A stretch of DNA of 64,000 nucleotides, from positions 47,423,013-47,487,012 of the forward strand of contig NW_023601754.1 in the NCBI RefSeq assembly GCF_014898055.3. The letters run 5' to 3'. A model generated the notes under the pieces. The model was not told the DNA's origin, did no database searches, and saw only the letters and a program-made list of their open reading frames with translations. Below, piece by piece: positions 45,191 to 60,514 of this stretch. The translations under genes were made by a program, and so were the position numbers. The DNA comes from Talpa occidentalis. Lineage: Eukaryota > Chordata > Mammalia > Eulipotyphla > Talpidae. Each line of letters starts with the position of its first letter. Position 1 is the stretch's first letter.

Positions 45191-46075
45191 AGACAGGACG
45201 CGCCCACTGGGAGACGTGGTGGCCAGAAACAGCTGGAGCACCTGGCTCAGGGGGAGTGGGAGGCAAGGTGGGGTGAGGTCCCAGGGGATTCTCTAAGACC
45301 CAAAGGAGGAGGTGGAGCGGGCAGGGGCAGTGGGGCTGGAGCAGGGAAAAGCATTCAGAGCAGCAGGAACAGCACAGCGATGGCCCGGGGTGGGCCAGGG
45401 CTTGTGGCGAGCTCCAGGTATGGAAGGAAGCTGGATGGGAATAGACAGGGGAGCAGCAGGAGGGCTGGGCGGGGTGTGGTGCTGGCTGGGGAGCCATGGA
45501 GAGGCAGGGGGCAGAGACAGGGGCCAAGCTGGTGGGGGGAGGGCAAACTGGGGCCCAGAGGAGGCAGACAGAGGCAACAGACACACAGGAGATAAGTGTA
45601 GGCTGGAGACTTGGGGTGAAAAGCCATAGAGTCATCTGGTGGGTAATTCAGGGGAACACAGAGAAAGGTGGGAAGCCGGGCAGTGAGGAGGCAAGAGTGT
45701 GGCCAGAAATACCTTCAGGAGAAAGCCAGGGAGCCGGAGGATGGACGGGGTGCAGAAATCAAGGGTGGACACTTGGGGTGGGAATCAGAGAGGGACCACA
45801 GGCTGCGGGGGGCGCGCACCGAGCCCGGGGCAGAGCAAGGCTGGGCGGTGGGGGAGTCGAGGGGGGCGAGGCATACATGAGGGGCCCAGGAGGAAGCGGC
45901 GGATGTGGGCAGAGGGCAAATTGGCGACACATGGTTTGGAGTCAGACATCAGCGCGGGGCTGGAAGGAGGGCGCAGGGGAAATCAGGGACAGACAGAGCA
46001 GGGCTGACAGATGGACAGGTGCCGCGGGGGGCTGCAGAAGGCCGGCGCTCGGAGACCCGGCGCGGGCAGACTCAC

Positions 46076-46206
46076 CTGCGCTTATCCCTGCCGTGTCCTG
46101 GATGGCAGCCGAGGCGGCGGCTGGCGGCAGCCCATGGGGGTTGCAGGGCGGACCAGGGGCTGCAGACCTGGCCCCACGCGCCAGGTGGTGAGACGGGGTG
46201 CCGGGT
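46076..46206 (-). other. SYT3: Candidate SYT3 5'UTR exon
   Basis: On the minus strand this segment has an acceptor CACCCCCAG|ACCCGG and an excellent donor GCAG|GTGAGTC. It lies between the CpG island and the first coding exon. It holds no ATG-led frame that joins to the SYT3 CDS as far as I can see. Its identity is inferred from splice signals and position. Confidence 0.4.
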
Positions 46207-46351
46207 CTGGGGGTGCGGCGGGAGAAAAGGGTCGATCTGAACCTCACATCTTGTCTTACTCGGGCCAGCCGCTCGACCCCAGGCGACCTCCGGGAGGTCC
46301 AGCCACCCCTCCCTCCCACCTCCCGGCCCCCAGCGTCCGCTGAGCTGAGAC

Positions 46352-46433
46352 ACTACAACTCCCGGCAGGCCTCGCGCCCGCGCTGCAGCGGCTCTATAGC
46401 CCTGGCGCTGCAGGGACTGCTGGGAGTTGAGGT
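46352..46433. promoter_or_regulatory. SYT3: Inverted pair of ZNF143/SBS-type motifs
   Basis: ACTACAACTCCCGGCAGGC (46,352-46,370, plus) and ACCTCAACTCCCAGCAGTCC (46,433-46,414, minus) both match the ACTACAACTCCCAGCA promoter motif and face each other across about 43 bases. They are upstream of the coding exons of SYT3 and near its CpG island. Confidence 0.55.
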
Positions 46434-46639
46434 CCTGAGAGCCTCTCCCGGCTGCAGAGGGGATGGGAATTTTTTTGGAGGTGGGGGGGTTGGCAGATGC
46501 CGGGGTCCCAAGGCGCTGCAGGGGGCAGAGGAATGATGTCCCGGACCTAGAAGGCCCCGGGGCCATAAATCCTTCGGGCCCGAGAGCGGGTAAGCGAGTC
46601 CTACGCCCGGGGGAGCAGTGGGCGAGGACTGGGGTACAC

Positions 46640-47110
46640 CCAGGTGTTTCGGGACGCCCCCTCCTCCAGAGCCACGTGCCCTTCTCGGGGCAGCCGGCAG
46701 GCGCCGCAGCGCTGCCCTCCCCGGCCGGAGGCCCGCGCGCCCGGGCAGCAGCCCCCGCCCCCACGCGCGGGGCCGCCCCCCGGGATCTGGCTGGGGCGGG
46801 GGCCGAGGGGGGAGGGGAGGCGCGGACTCACCGGAGCGCCGCCGTCGCCGCAGCCCCGCGCGCCCGCCGCGGTGCCCGCCCGGCTCCTCCCCTCGCCCTG
46901 TCGCAGGTCCGCGGCTCCTCCCCTGCACCCCTCCCGCCTCCCCTCCGAACCTGCGGCTGGGGCGCCGACACCGCGCGGCCGCGGCGAGCAGGGCGGGAGG
47001 CGCCCCGGACCCCGGCGCCGGAGACCCGGCGCGCTCCCCCGTCCCGGCCCCGGGGCCCCGGGTCAAGCGCCCCTCACACCCAGGGGCCCGGCCCAGCCCA
47101 TCTTTTCGCA
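46640..47110 (-). promoter_or_regulatory. SYT3: CpG island, presumed SYT3 promoter
   Basis: A CpG-dense block upstream of the SYT3 coding exons. On the minus strand a consensus donor CTCCG|GTGAGTC ends a possible first exon at 46,832. No TATA box is evident. The start site itself is not resolved. Confidence 0.55.
46832..47050 (-). other. SYT3: Candidate SYT3 non-coding exon 1 (start approximate)
   Basis: Defined only by the donor CTCCG|GTGAGTC at its 3' end and by its place in the CpG island. The 5' limit is a guess. Confidence 0.35.
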
Positions 47111-47529
47111 GGCGGGGAACTCCGGGACCCCAGTCACCTCTTCTCCCAATGCCCCTGAGCTCCCCGCACCCCTACTCCATTCTCAGATCAAAGGGTTTCC
47201 CGCCCCCACCTCCCAGCAGCTAGCACCTCACATCCCACCCCCCAGTCCCGCCCGGCCTGGGGAACCCGGGCTGCTTTGAGGGCGGGGAGGCGGAGCCTGG
47301 AGTCCCGGCCCCCGGGGGCGGGGGCGGGGGGATCCCGCGGGGACCTGGGTTTGAATCCGGCCTGGCGCTCTGAGCGCTGAACCCCAACTTTCTCGTGCAC
47401 AGCACGGACGATGCCTGTGTTCACTAAGGGATTCAGAGGGTTGGAAAAAACAGTCACTATAAACTCCCGCATTGGCACCAAGTAGGTGCTTAATGAGCAT
47501 GTCTTCAAAGCAGCGAGTAACAGTTAAGG

Positions 47530-47705
47530 GCGGATTAATAGCCGTTCAGGATAATTGCCACGCTAAGTGCTCTGGAAGCGTTTTCTCATTTAATCTTCGC
47601 TTTGGTTCTCGGAGGTGGATGCAGTTATGTTAGTCCCATTTCACAGAGGAGACAGCTGAGGCTCAGGGAGGTTAAAGCCTTAGAGACAGACCAGGGCCAC
47701 AGCAA
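47530..47705 (-). repeat. MIR SINE remnant
   Basis: It contains TTTTCTCATTTAATCTTCGC, then CCCATTTCACAGAGGAGACA and GCTGAGGCTCAGGGAGGTTA, the reverse complement of a MIR core. Confidence 0.6.
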
Positions 47706-48030
47706 CAGCCAGCAGGGGTGCCTTGGAGGCCCCCCCATCATCCTCAATGCTGTCTCCTCCCAGGGGCACCCTATAAATATAATCTAATTAAAAACCGCTT
47801 GCTTCTTCTGCCAACACAATTTTAAGACAAGTCTGGTAGGAGTTGAGTCCTAATTCCCGCGAGGTCACCCCTCCACCACCACCCCCAATTGTTGCCTCTA
47901 TACATTTGATCCTTGAATAACTGGGGTCTGAACTGCCTAGGTCCAGGGTACGGGGGATTTCGTTGTACACAGAGGTGAACTTCCTGTGAAGGTATTTGCT
48001 CTTCCTTCTGCTTTTCTTTTTCTGCTTTTT

Positions 48031-48307
48031 ATTTTTTTTAAAGATTTATTTATTTATGCACACAAGAACACCTCTGCATACAAGGCCAGAGGTGTGTGTG
48101 AGGGGGGTTAGAGAATTCACCAGAGACAGAGTGGGGAGCAGAACGGGCAGATCTACGGAAATACTCTGCTGAGGGGAGCAGCGGGGAGACAGGAGAGGTC
48201 TGCTGCGCCATGTGGGTAGCTCCCTGGTCGGGGCTGGAACTCATTCTGCAGAGGCTGTGGACAGCTTCATAGGCCGCATCTTAACCCCTTGCACCACCAG
48301 GGAGGCC
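48031..48307 (-). mobile_element. tRNA-derived SINE (type A)
   Basis: Reverse copy from AAAGATTTATTTATTTATGC to GCACCACCAGGGAGGCCCC, with a duplicated 'acaagaac/acaag' segment in the tail end. Confidence 0.87.
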
Positions 48308-48924
48308 CCTTCTTTCTGATTTTCTTAATGGCATTTCCTTTTCTCCAGCTGACTTGATTGTAAGAATATACTACAGGGGACGCACATCTGTTATTATGTG
48401 TTCACAGCCTGTTTATATTAGCCACAAACCTTCCCATCAACAGCAGGCTGTTCGTAGTTCTGGGGGAGTTAAAAATTATACCTGGATTTTTCACTGCGAG
48501 GGGGTGGGTGTCCCGAACTGCACCCGATCCCTCCACCCCCCCATCGCTCAAGTCTCAATTTGCAGTCTTGTCATTCTGTAGAATTCCCCAGAAGCACCGC
48601 CCAGATTCACGGCAATCCTGTCTCCATGCTGCTCGCATCCTCACAGATGGACCTACAGTTGCACCCAGGAAGCTGTGCCGGGGACACACCCACGGTGTGT
48701 GTGCGCATGCAGCTCCCCAAAACCCACTCAAAATCAGGCCTTTGCACCCAACCGGGGCTGCCCAGGGTCACGGGCAGCCAGTTTCCCAGAGAAGCACGTG
48801 GAAGGCAGCACACAGGAAGCGCACAGTCAGCGCTGTGCACACAGACGAGCTGGCCGAGACACGCTTCCAACGCGTGCTCGCACAGATGGCCCACAGGCGC
48901 ATGGAAACGTGCTCCTCTACACGT

Positions 48925-49470
48925 ATTGGCAGGGAAATGCAAATCAAAACCACAATGAGATAGCACCTCACTCCCATGAGAACAGCCGGCCCCAAACAGC
49001 CCAGAAACAAGTGCTGGGGAGGGCGGAGAGGTCTGGAATAGCCCCGGCCCATACTGTGGAAAATAGTATGGCTGCTTCTCAAAAAATTCAATGCAGATCT
49101 ACCCTGTGGCCCAGCAATGCGAATCCTAGGAAGCTACCCAAGGAATTGCAAACACTCTTCTGTGTTCACTGCAGCCCCGTGTGCCACAGCCGGGTCCCAC
49201 CAACAGCCCAGGCGCCAGCGCCAGATGAGTGTGGAGGAAGATGCTATGGTCTGTGCGTGTGGTGGAATATTACTCAGCTAGCAACAGAGATAAACTTGCC
49301 GTTTGCAACAACGTGGACGCAACGGAGGGCATGGTGCTCAGCACGATGAGTCAGGAGAAGGCAATGTCAGATGGTTTTACTCCTATGGGGAGCACAGAGA
49401 AACGAAGCAAAGGAGGTGACAAAACTGAACCAAACCATAGAAATCTGACTGTGAATTGAGGCTCCCCGAG
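48925..49470 (+). repeat. L1 3'-end remnant
   Basis: A collinear match to the well-known L1 3' region. Blocks are 'aaatgcaaatcaaaaccacaatgagata' (48,937 on), 'ggaaaatagtatggctgcttctcaaaaaa' (49,058 on), 'ggcccagcaatgcgaatcctagg' (49,109 on), 'tggaatattactcagc' (49,262 on) and 'acaacgtggacgcaacggagggcatggtgctcagc' (49,308 on). 5'-truncated and diverged, without a usable frame. Confidence 0.85.
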
Positions 49471-49592
49471 GGCCATCTGGGGATGGGATTATGGGATTCC
49501 AGTGGACTATGGTGGGGGGCTGTGGGTGCTTTGGTGGAAGGTGTGGGTGGCGTCATGCACCGGAAGAGGCATGAACCTATATACCTCTGAAT

Positions 49593-49857
49593 CTTTTTTT
49601 TTAATTTATTTATTTATGCAGACAAGAACTGGGGTACAGACCAGAGGTGTGGAAGGGTAAGAGGAGTCACCAGAGACAGAGTAGGGAACAGAACAGCAGA
49701 CTGACTGAAACACACTACTGAGGGGAGCAGCGGGTGAGACAGGAGAGGTCTGCTGCGCCATGTGGATAGCTCCCTGTCCGGGGATCGAACTTATGCTGCA
49801 ATGGCTGCGGACAGCTTCATAGGTTGCGTCTTAACCCCTTGCACCACCAGGGAGGCC
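49593..49857 (-). mobile_element. tRNA-derived SINE (type A)
   Basis: Reverse copy, TTTATTTATTTATGCAGACA through the usual body to GCACCACCAGGGAGGCC, placed about 120 bases after the L1 remnant. Confidence 0.87.
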
Positions 49858-49974
49858 CCCAGTTTTTTTTTTAAACCCAGCTTCATTAAGCTATTTTGAG
49901 GGTTAAGTTAAATTCATACAAAGTGCTGAGGAAAAATAGGTAGTGTTTGCTGTTGTCACAATTAGTGATTAGCT

Positions 49975-50100
49975 CGTGTGTGCTTGACCTGCATTTTACA
50001 AGTGAGGAAACTGAGGCTCAGAGAGGGCAAGTGCCCTGCCCACGGTCACACAGCTGGGAAGAGTCAGAGGTGAGAGTGAAAGTCATGGGGGTTTGAAACT
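49975..50100 (-). repeat. MIR SINE remnant
   Basis: It contains CATTTTACAAGTGAGGAAAC, TGAGGCTCAGAGAGGGCAAG and GGTCACACAGCTGGGAAGAG, reverse MIR. Confidence 0.65.
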
Positions 50101-50299
50101 AGAGCCCTGGGTGCAGGCCCTAGCGGTGTGGCCTTTGGGAGTGGAAAAGAGCATAGCGCAAGGCCTAGGGTAGGAGGGAGTTTGGCACGCTGGGGAGGAC
50201 TGCTGAGCACTGCAGATGCGCAGGGGAGCACTGGTTAGGTTTAGCACTATGTCCCCACTGCCTGACACAACAGTGCACAGAGCCACTCGGTTGAATGAA

Positions 50300-50326
50300 T
50301 GAACAAGTGGATGGATAAATAGAGGA

Positions 50327-50361
<35 letters not shown>

Positions 50362-50700
50362 TGTATTGAGGGATGGGGGAATGGGTGGGTGGATGAATAA
50401 GTGGGCGGATGGAGGGATGGGTGGTGGGTGGGTGGAAGGATGAGTGGGTGGATGGAGGGATGGGGGTGGGTGGGTGGAAGGATGAGCGGGTGGCTGGCTG
50501 GACTGGTGGATGCTTGACTGGATGCTTGGAAGAATGCTTGGAAGGATGGCAGGTGAATGGATGAGTGAATGGTTGAATGGGGGGTGGGTGAAAGGATAGG
50601 GGTGCTTGCGTGGGTGAGGTCCAGGTTGGACAGCGGCTGGCAGGGTGGATGGAAAGGTGAGTGACTGGGTGAGGGGAAGGGTGGCTGGATGCTTGGCGGA
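50300..50700. repeat. GT microsatellite and GGATGGATG/GGTGGGTG simple-repeat field
   Basis: A (GT)n run at about 50,326-50,365 is followed by a long imperfect array of GGATGG, GGTGGGTGG and GAATGG units. Minus-strand frames encode Pro/His/Ser/Thr-rich low-complexity peptides only. Confidence 0.85.
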
Positions 50701-52640
50701 GGGGGCCTGTTTGGAGGGCTGGCTGGGCGGCAGGAAGGACGGTGGAGGAGGAACGGTTACACGCATGCATGCACGAGCCAGTGGACCATGGACGGCTTTG
50801 CACAAACACCCACAGATTTATTCACAATGTGCCTGGAAATAGATGCAGACACACCCAGACACACACACGTGTGTCAACACAGACGCACCTCTTCTGAGAA
50901 AGGAAAGCGGCACTGGCCGGGCGGCAAAGTCTGAGCTGGGCTACAGCCAGCCCCACCCCACCGCAGCGCCAACATCCCTCTGCCAGAGGAGGAGAGTGCT
51001 GATTCAGGGATTCGTGCCCCAGGCCACCTGCCAGCCAGGGAGGAAGGGGCAGGGGTGGCCTGAGGGATGGGGTGAGTGGCAGGTGGGGCTACGACAGGGA
51101 CAGGGATGGAGCGAGACAGATGGAGGGACACAGAGAAACAGAGATGGGGAGAGGGAGGGAGGCAGGGAGAGGACGCAGCAGGAAGAAGCTGCAGGAGAGG
51201 CAGCTACAGCGAGGCCCAGAGAGCCTGAGTCTTGAGCTCTCCACTGAGGATTGTTCAGGAGTTCAAGGTCTGGTCCCTGGAAAGCCGGGAGCAGATGCTC
51301 ACCGCGCAGGAATCAGCAAGGCTGAGACAGCTGGGAGTGCAAGAAAGGTGAGGGCTAGAGACTGGGTCACAGGAGCAGAGACTGAGGGCACAGACAGGGC
51401 CACGAGGGGAGGGGAGGGAGGTCATCGGGCTGCTGAGAAGAAAGGGGTGCCCAGTGGACGCCTGTGTGGCTAGACCCCTTCGCTCCTGCACTGGAGTCCA
51501 GGGAGCCCCCAGACTGAGGCCCCAGGCCCCCAGACCTCCTCCCTCAGACCCAGGAGCCCAGACCCCGCCCCCACCCCCCTCCCCCCTCAGACCCAGGAGC
51601 CCAAGCCCCGCCCCTCCCCCTCCCTCTGAAGGTACCATGGCGACCAGGCCCCCTGCCCACCTCCCCCTCCCCCTGGTAGAATCCAGTTTCTGTTTGAATC
51701 TCCCCTGTGTCTACCAGTGCCTTCGTGAGACAGGGATGAGCGGAGGGCAAGTGGGACCAGAAAGGGGGTGACAGTGGGGAGGGGAGCCAGGGAGCATGGC
51801 AAAGACAACCATGAGAGGAGAGGATGGGGCGAGAGGGAGAAAAGGAGCCTGGGGAGAGCTGGGGAGGCGGGTAGGGAGGCAGAGGGGCTGACAGGGTTAC
51901 AGAGAGACAGAAAACTATGAAGAGAGAGAGGGATGGGGGTCTAGGGAGTCCGCGGGGAAACTGAGGGAGGAAAAGGGGGTGATGGAGCAGGGGAGGGGCA
52001 GAGCAGTGGGGAGGGCAGGGGAATCCAGGGAGAGGATGGAGGAGAGGCAGGGAGGGAGACTTCGAGAAATGAGGGAAAGGAGACTGGGAGACAGGCAGGG
52101 CTGGAAGCGGGCAGAGAGGTGGGGGGACAAAGAGGAAGCCAGGGGGAGAGAGCGGGGTGGGAAAAGAGACTTGAGGAGACAAGGAGAGGTGCAGGAAGAG
52201 GCTGGAGGGTGGGGAAGAAGTTGGGGCACCCAGGGGTTCTCCGAGGTTAGGGGCACCGGGATCCCTACGTGGCCTCAGTCTTGCAGTTCTCTATTCCCCC
52301 CCTGGGGCTCCAGAGTGGAGGAGGAGGCAGCCTCCAGGAGAAGGAGCTGGGGCAGATGGCCCAGTCAGAGCTCTTCTCCCCCCCTTCCTGAGACATCCCC
52401 CACCCGCCTCCCCAGGATCCAGCCAGAGGCGGCGCCCCTGGGCTCCTCCACCCTGGGCTTGCGCAGGGAGGCAGGTACTGAGCTGGGTCTGTCTGTGTGG
52501 GGTGCTTGGGGGGGATTTCCTTCAGCCACACATTGTGCGGTAGCCCTGGCTTCCAGCGTGGCCATCAGCCAGTCACTAGTCTTCCAGAGAGAGCCACCCC
52601 AGACCCTTAGGTCCGCCCGATTCCTGGACTGTCCCCTTTA
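50700..52640. other. Intergenic purine/pyrimidine-biased stretch
   Basis: No gene recognised. The plus strand is purine-rich (many GGGAGAGAGG and GGAGGGG tracts), with AGACCCAGGAGCCCAGACCCC units at 51,480-51,620. Confidence 0.4.
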
Positions 52641-52647
52641 GACTTCA

Positions 52648-52720
52648 AACTACATTCCCCCATGAGCCCCATGCAGTTCCTGGGCCAATGTTTGGGATCC
52701 AGAACTACATTTCCCATGAG
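52648..52720 (+). promoter_or_regulatory. Tandem pair of ACTACATTTCCCATGAG motifs
   Basis: AACTACATTCCCCCATGAG (52,648-52,666) and AACTACATTTCCCATGAG (52,703-52,720) lie in the same orientation 55 bases apart, with a CCAAT box between (52,685). This is the ZNF143/SBS-like promoter motif. No gene start is known to me here. C19orf81 begins about 4.5 kb downstream. Confidence 0.45.
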
Positions 52721-52759
52721 TCTCTGGGGCCTGAACAATTCCTCTGAGGTCCTTCTCTC

Positions 52760-53930
52760 CCTGCATGCCCTGCCCTGACCCCTCACATTCTCCTGCCTCC
52801 CGCATTCATTGACTTCAGCATCTTTCCCCCAAGCCAGTCCTTCCCCCTGCTCTCACTGCACTAGACCCCCAAGTTCTACCCCCTACCCCATTCCCAGTCA
52901 TCAGCCTCCAGCCCCAACTCTCTCTGCCCCACCCCTACCTCTTCCCCACACACTTCGGTCTCCTCTTCCCTAAGGACACTTTCTCCATCTGACTCCTCAT
53001 TCCTTCCTTTCTCCCCTCCAGCCCCTCCCCAGCTTGGCTCCAGAGAAGTCTTTCTGACACCCAGTGCTAGGCCTGTCTCTCCCCTGTTCACAGGCCTCCC
53101 TCAGTCCCCATCACCCCAGGATAGGGCTCCTGCCCATCAGCCTGTCGGGCTGAGACCAGCCAAGGCTGGTCCTATTTCAGGGCCCCCTCCCTCCTTGCAC
53201 TCTGCTGTAGCACAATTCATTCATTTGTTCACTCATTCAACATTTATCGAGTAATGTCTCAGCGAGGATGCATTTGCCTGGCAAGTAATAGAACACTGGA
53301 CTCTGTCAAAGGTGGGGCAGGGTTTGCATTTGGTTGAGTCAGCAGTTCGAGGAAGTCATTGAGAACCCAATGTCGATTTCCCTGCTTTCTGCTGGTCATG
53401 CAGAGATCCCCTTTGCACACCAGCTGTCTTGCCTGATGGTCACAAAGTGGCTGCCACAGTTCCAGGCATCACTTCCAGAGGTGTTCATTCTCAGGCTCCC
53501 CAGATGACCTCTCCTCCTCTCATTGGCCAGCAGCACGCAGTCACCCACCCACTCAGCTCCTGGCAAAAGGAATGGGCTCCTCTTCATTATTTCAGTCCCT
53601 GGTCCTCAACTCTGGCTGAACACGTGGTGGGAGGAGTAAGAAATAAAAAGAACCACCTCATCTAACCTTACTCAGATCCAATTTAATCAGAATCTCCAGG
53701 ACTGGACCCTAGTCTTGATATTTTTGGAATGCTTCCAGGTGATTATGAAGGGTTGGGAGACATTGGTTTAAATTGGATGGGGTATCCCTGAAGGAAGTGG
53801 GGATCAGACGCACTGCTCAGACTGAAAGGATCTCCTTTTTGGGTGTCTGCTGAAGACATACTCAGGGCCAGGGGCATTGCTAGGCGGAGCCAACACCCTA
53901 GTGACAAAACAGACCCCATTTCTCTGTCCT
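52760..53930. other. Intergenic stretch
   Basis: No gene seen. The text near 53,215-53,255 (TTCATTCATTTGTTCACTCA TTCAAC) is part of an old repeat of L2-like type. Confidence 0.4.
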
Positions 53931-53945
53931 CCAGTCTCTTTTAAT

Positions 53946-54218
53946 TTTTTTTTTTTAAGATTTATTTATTTATGCATACAAGAGCTGGGGTACAGGCCAG
54001 AGATGGGGGGGGTGAGAGGATTCACCAGAGACAGAGCGGGGAATAGAACAGGCAGGCAGACTGAAATACACTGCCAGGGGAGCAGCAGGCGAGTCAAAAG
54101 AGGTCTGCTGCGCCATATGGGTCAGCTCCCTGGCCAGCCGGGGATCGAACTCGTGCTACAGAGGCTGTGGACTGCTTCATAGTGCATTGCTTAACCCCTT
54201 ATGCCACCAGGGAGGCCC
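53946..54218 (-). mobile_element. tRNA-derived SINE (type A)
   Basis: Reverse copy with target duplication CTCTTTTAAT at 53,936-53,945 and 54,219-54,228. Confidence 0.9.
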
Positions 54219-54229
54219 CTCTTTTAATG

Positions 54230-55170
54230 TTTTAAAGGCTTCTTCTTTAAGTGACCATACCCCACACCATCTGTAACCTAGACTGAAGCAACCACCTGAG
54301 AAATATAATTTGTGTATAGTTCCAGAAAAACTGAGTGCAATTAGTTGACTAGTTGGCCGATTTTGTAGGTCAATGTTTGTTCATTTCATTCATTCATTCA
54401 TTTTAAGTGGCGTTATTTTGTAGTGAGGTGACATTGGCTTACAAGACAGTATGGTTTGGAGGTGCAGGCTCACATCTCTTCAGATGCGTGTTCCCTACTT
54501 TTCATTTCAATTCTGCTGTTTTCTGTTTGCTTTTAGTGGTATTTTGGAACCAATAACATTTTTGATGATCGGGTTGCAAACGTTGGCACAGGCCCTTCGG
54601 AGGCTGATGGGTCCCAAGTGTCTGCCTATAGTGCCAAATGAACGAAATGACCCAGCCTATTCTTGGGCAGAGAGGGCAGACATGAAACACACATCTCACA
54701 AATAATTAATAACCTACGACTGCGATCAGTGTTCCTTAGTCTTGGGGCTGAAGAGAATTCTGGGAAGTTTCTGAGGTGATTCTAAATTGCTTAAAGACTT
54801 TAGCCCCTGGTGATCCCTCTGCATGAAACATCTAGTTCCTTGCAACTTCTTGGTCATTGCAGACATCACCTCCTCTAGGGAGACTTCCCTGATTGCCTCC
54901 AAAAGTGGGCTTCCCTTCTGCCTTGTGGCCTACACTTCCTTGCACAGTAGAAAGGGAAGTGAAGCATGTTGAAGTGTGAAGTTGTGCTTCCAAAATGATA
55001 GTTTTGTAAATGAATGGAAAATCAAGAAAAAACAATTTTTAAAAAAGTAAAAGAACCCACTCTGCTATTGTCATGGGTGAGTGGAGAAAGGAATTAGGAG
55101 TCTGTTCTCTAGATGAGTTTGGGGGGAGAGGCAGCAGGCTGGGAGACAGAGAACATACACTCTCCCAGGT
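54230..55170. other. Intergenic stretch
   Basis: AT-richer DNA with an (ATTC)n run at about 54,384-54,402. No gene or intact element recognised. Confidence 0.4.
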
Positions 55171-55174
55171 GTAA

Positions 55175-55350
55175 AGATTTTTGCCCTGCTTCTATCACAT
55201 CAGGCTCTGTGACACCGGGCAAGTCACTTAATCTCTCTGTGCTTCCGTTTCATCATTTATTAAACTACCCTATCTCGGGAGGTTCTTGTGAGTAGGCAGT
55301 GGAAGGTGCTTTTGAAAGTGCTTGGCTTTTTAAAAGGGACTATAAACACG
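55175..55350 (+). repeat. MIR SINE remnant
   Basis: It contains GGCTCTGTGACACCGGGCAA, TCACTTAATCTCTCTGTGCT, TCCGTTTCATCATTTATTAA and a 3' part GTGCTTTTGAAAGTGCTTGG, in MIR order. Confidence 0.65.
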
Positions 55351-55379
55351 CAGTTATTATGACTGTTAAGTGGGCAGGC

Positions 55380-57240
55380 TTGAGGAGATGACTCCGTTGG
55401 CGGGTTGGAGGGGAGGCCAAGATGGCGGGAGGAAAATGACCAGAGAGGTCAACAGGGGTGGCCACACGCAGGGAAGGGGCTTCTCAAAGGGGATCTTGTT
55501 TTGAAGTGCAGATTCAGATCCAGTACATCCAGGTGGACCCTGAAACGCTATGTTTCACACAAGCCCCCCAGATCACACTCTGGGGGACAAGCCTCACCAC
55601 AGTGAGAATTTTATCCTGAGGACAAGAGGAAGCCTCTGGGGGTGTGGAAGCATGGGACGCTGAGACACCCCAGCTGCCCTGCAGAAAAACGCGGGAGGTG
55701 GAGGACAGGGACCAGGGGGGCGGTTACTCTGGTCTAAACAGAGCTGTGGCAGCGCACTGAAGGCAAAGGCTGCCAGCTGGGTGTGGAGACAGCCCCACTG
55801 GCTCCCGAGAGTCGATTGTTGAATTTTGCAAGCTGGTTGTTAAAACTGTGGGTAGCATGAAATTGGCCACGGGAGAAGTACTGACACCATGAAAACTGAC
55901 AAATGTTGCAATCTGTGAGCGAGACAGAGAACCAGCCCATTTGCAACCAGCTTGTTGACTTGGAAAGCCAGGGACTTTACCCACGAAAGGTTTTAGTCCC
56001 CGGGGTGCTAGCAAGGACTTCTGTGAGACTGGGATGTGTCAGGTGACTTGGGAGACTCAGGGAAGTGGGCTTTGCTGGGCTGGACACTGGTAGGGAGTGG
56101 AGGCGAGCCCATGAGGGCAGAGGAGTGAGCGGTGCTCGTGGGAAAAAGACAGCATCAGCCCCCAGCAGAAAAGGGGGGGGGGTGATGGCCATTGTGTTCT
56201 GGGCCCCAGTTTGGCTGTGTTGAGACATGACCCCCAAAGACCTTATTTTTATCTTGGTCCACCATCATAGAGTGGTCTTGACTATGTTGGTAAAATTTCT
56301 TAGGCCCGAGCGGGGCGCTAGACCTGGCCAGGAATGCCATGGCTGTCGGGAGCTGCTTTCTGCTTTGGCAGCTAAAAGAGACCCCCCACCCCTCGCCCTC
56401 CGCCAAGTGCGGTGGCATTGAGACAGTTTATCTCCCCCTCGTGTAAGGGGAGGCAGGTGTCTGGATCCGTGGGGCATGTCACCCCCACCAGATAATTTGG
56501 GAGTCCAGGTTCCCGCCCGATGGTTGTTCCATCATCTCCTGCCTGGTTGAAGCCAGCTATGGCTCCACTCACCTTCCAGGCCCAGGGAAGGGCAATGGGT
56601 CTAAGGCAAACGCACTTCTTTCAAGCAAACGACTGCAAAGTTGGACTCTCCATCTCCCTGACACTTTTGGGGAGACCTGAGTCATGTGGTCACCCCTAGC
56701 TGCAAGGAAGGCTAGGAATATTTCCTGCAGGTGGTAGGTTGTGTGCTGAGTAATTTTCTAGGATCATAGAGGGAGGGGGACATGGATCAAGGTGACAGCT
56801 AACGATTGGCCATAAGAGACCCAAGTGGCCAAAGGTGGGTTTGTCTAGAAGGGTCTAGATGTGAGAGCTGTCAGCAGGCTGGTTCCAATGCGAGGCCACT
56901 TCTGAGGGTGGTGGAAAAGCCACCAACTGCATTCAAACGCTGCTGCTGGGGCTGAGGGACGCTGGTGTTAGTGGACCAGAAGAGAAAGCAAAAGGGCAAA
57001 TCCCTCCGTCAACCTTCCGCCTGCAGCCTCCCTCTTGGTAGAGCCTATTAGGTAGCGCCCCCTTTAGGTAGAGCCTATTAGGAACCCAGTTGGCAAAGCA
57101 GAAGTGGCGAAGGTAGAGCTCCAACCCGGTTATCACAGAGCCGGGGTAAAAGGGTGGAGTTTGGAACTGAGACTCGGTAGCTTAAACTGGCATGACGGGG
57201 TGGCATGGACAGCACATGATGATGCCCATTTGAGCAGAGT
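55380..57240. other. Region upstream of C19orf81 first coding exon
   Basis: No coding exon identified. It would be expected to contain the C19orf81 promoter and any 5'UTR exon, but I see no CpG island here and cannot place a start site. TATTAGGTAGCGCCCCCTTT and AGGTAGAGCCTATTAGGAAC near 57,045-57,080 form a short local duplication. Confidence 0.35.
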
Positions 57241-60388
<3,148 letters not shown>

Positions 60389-60508
60389 CGCGCGGGCGGG
60401 CCCCGGTGCGCTGCGCCCCGCCCGCCCCCCCGAGCCCGGAGGAGGGGGCGTGGCCTCCCCAGGAAGGAGGCGGGGCCGGCTCGAGGGGGTGGATACTGTG
60501 AGTTTAAT

Positions 60509-60514
60509 TATAAA
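60509..60514 (+). terminator. C19orf81: Possible C19orf81 polyadenylation signal (TATAAA variant)
   Basis: TATAAA within AATTATAAAG, 120 bases past the stop. It is the only plausible hexamer before the SHANK1 3' end. TATAAA is a known but minor variant of AATAAA. Confidence 0.3.
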
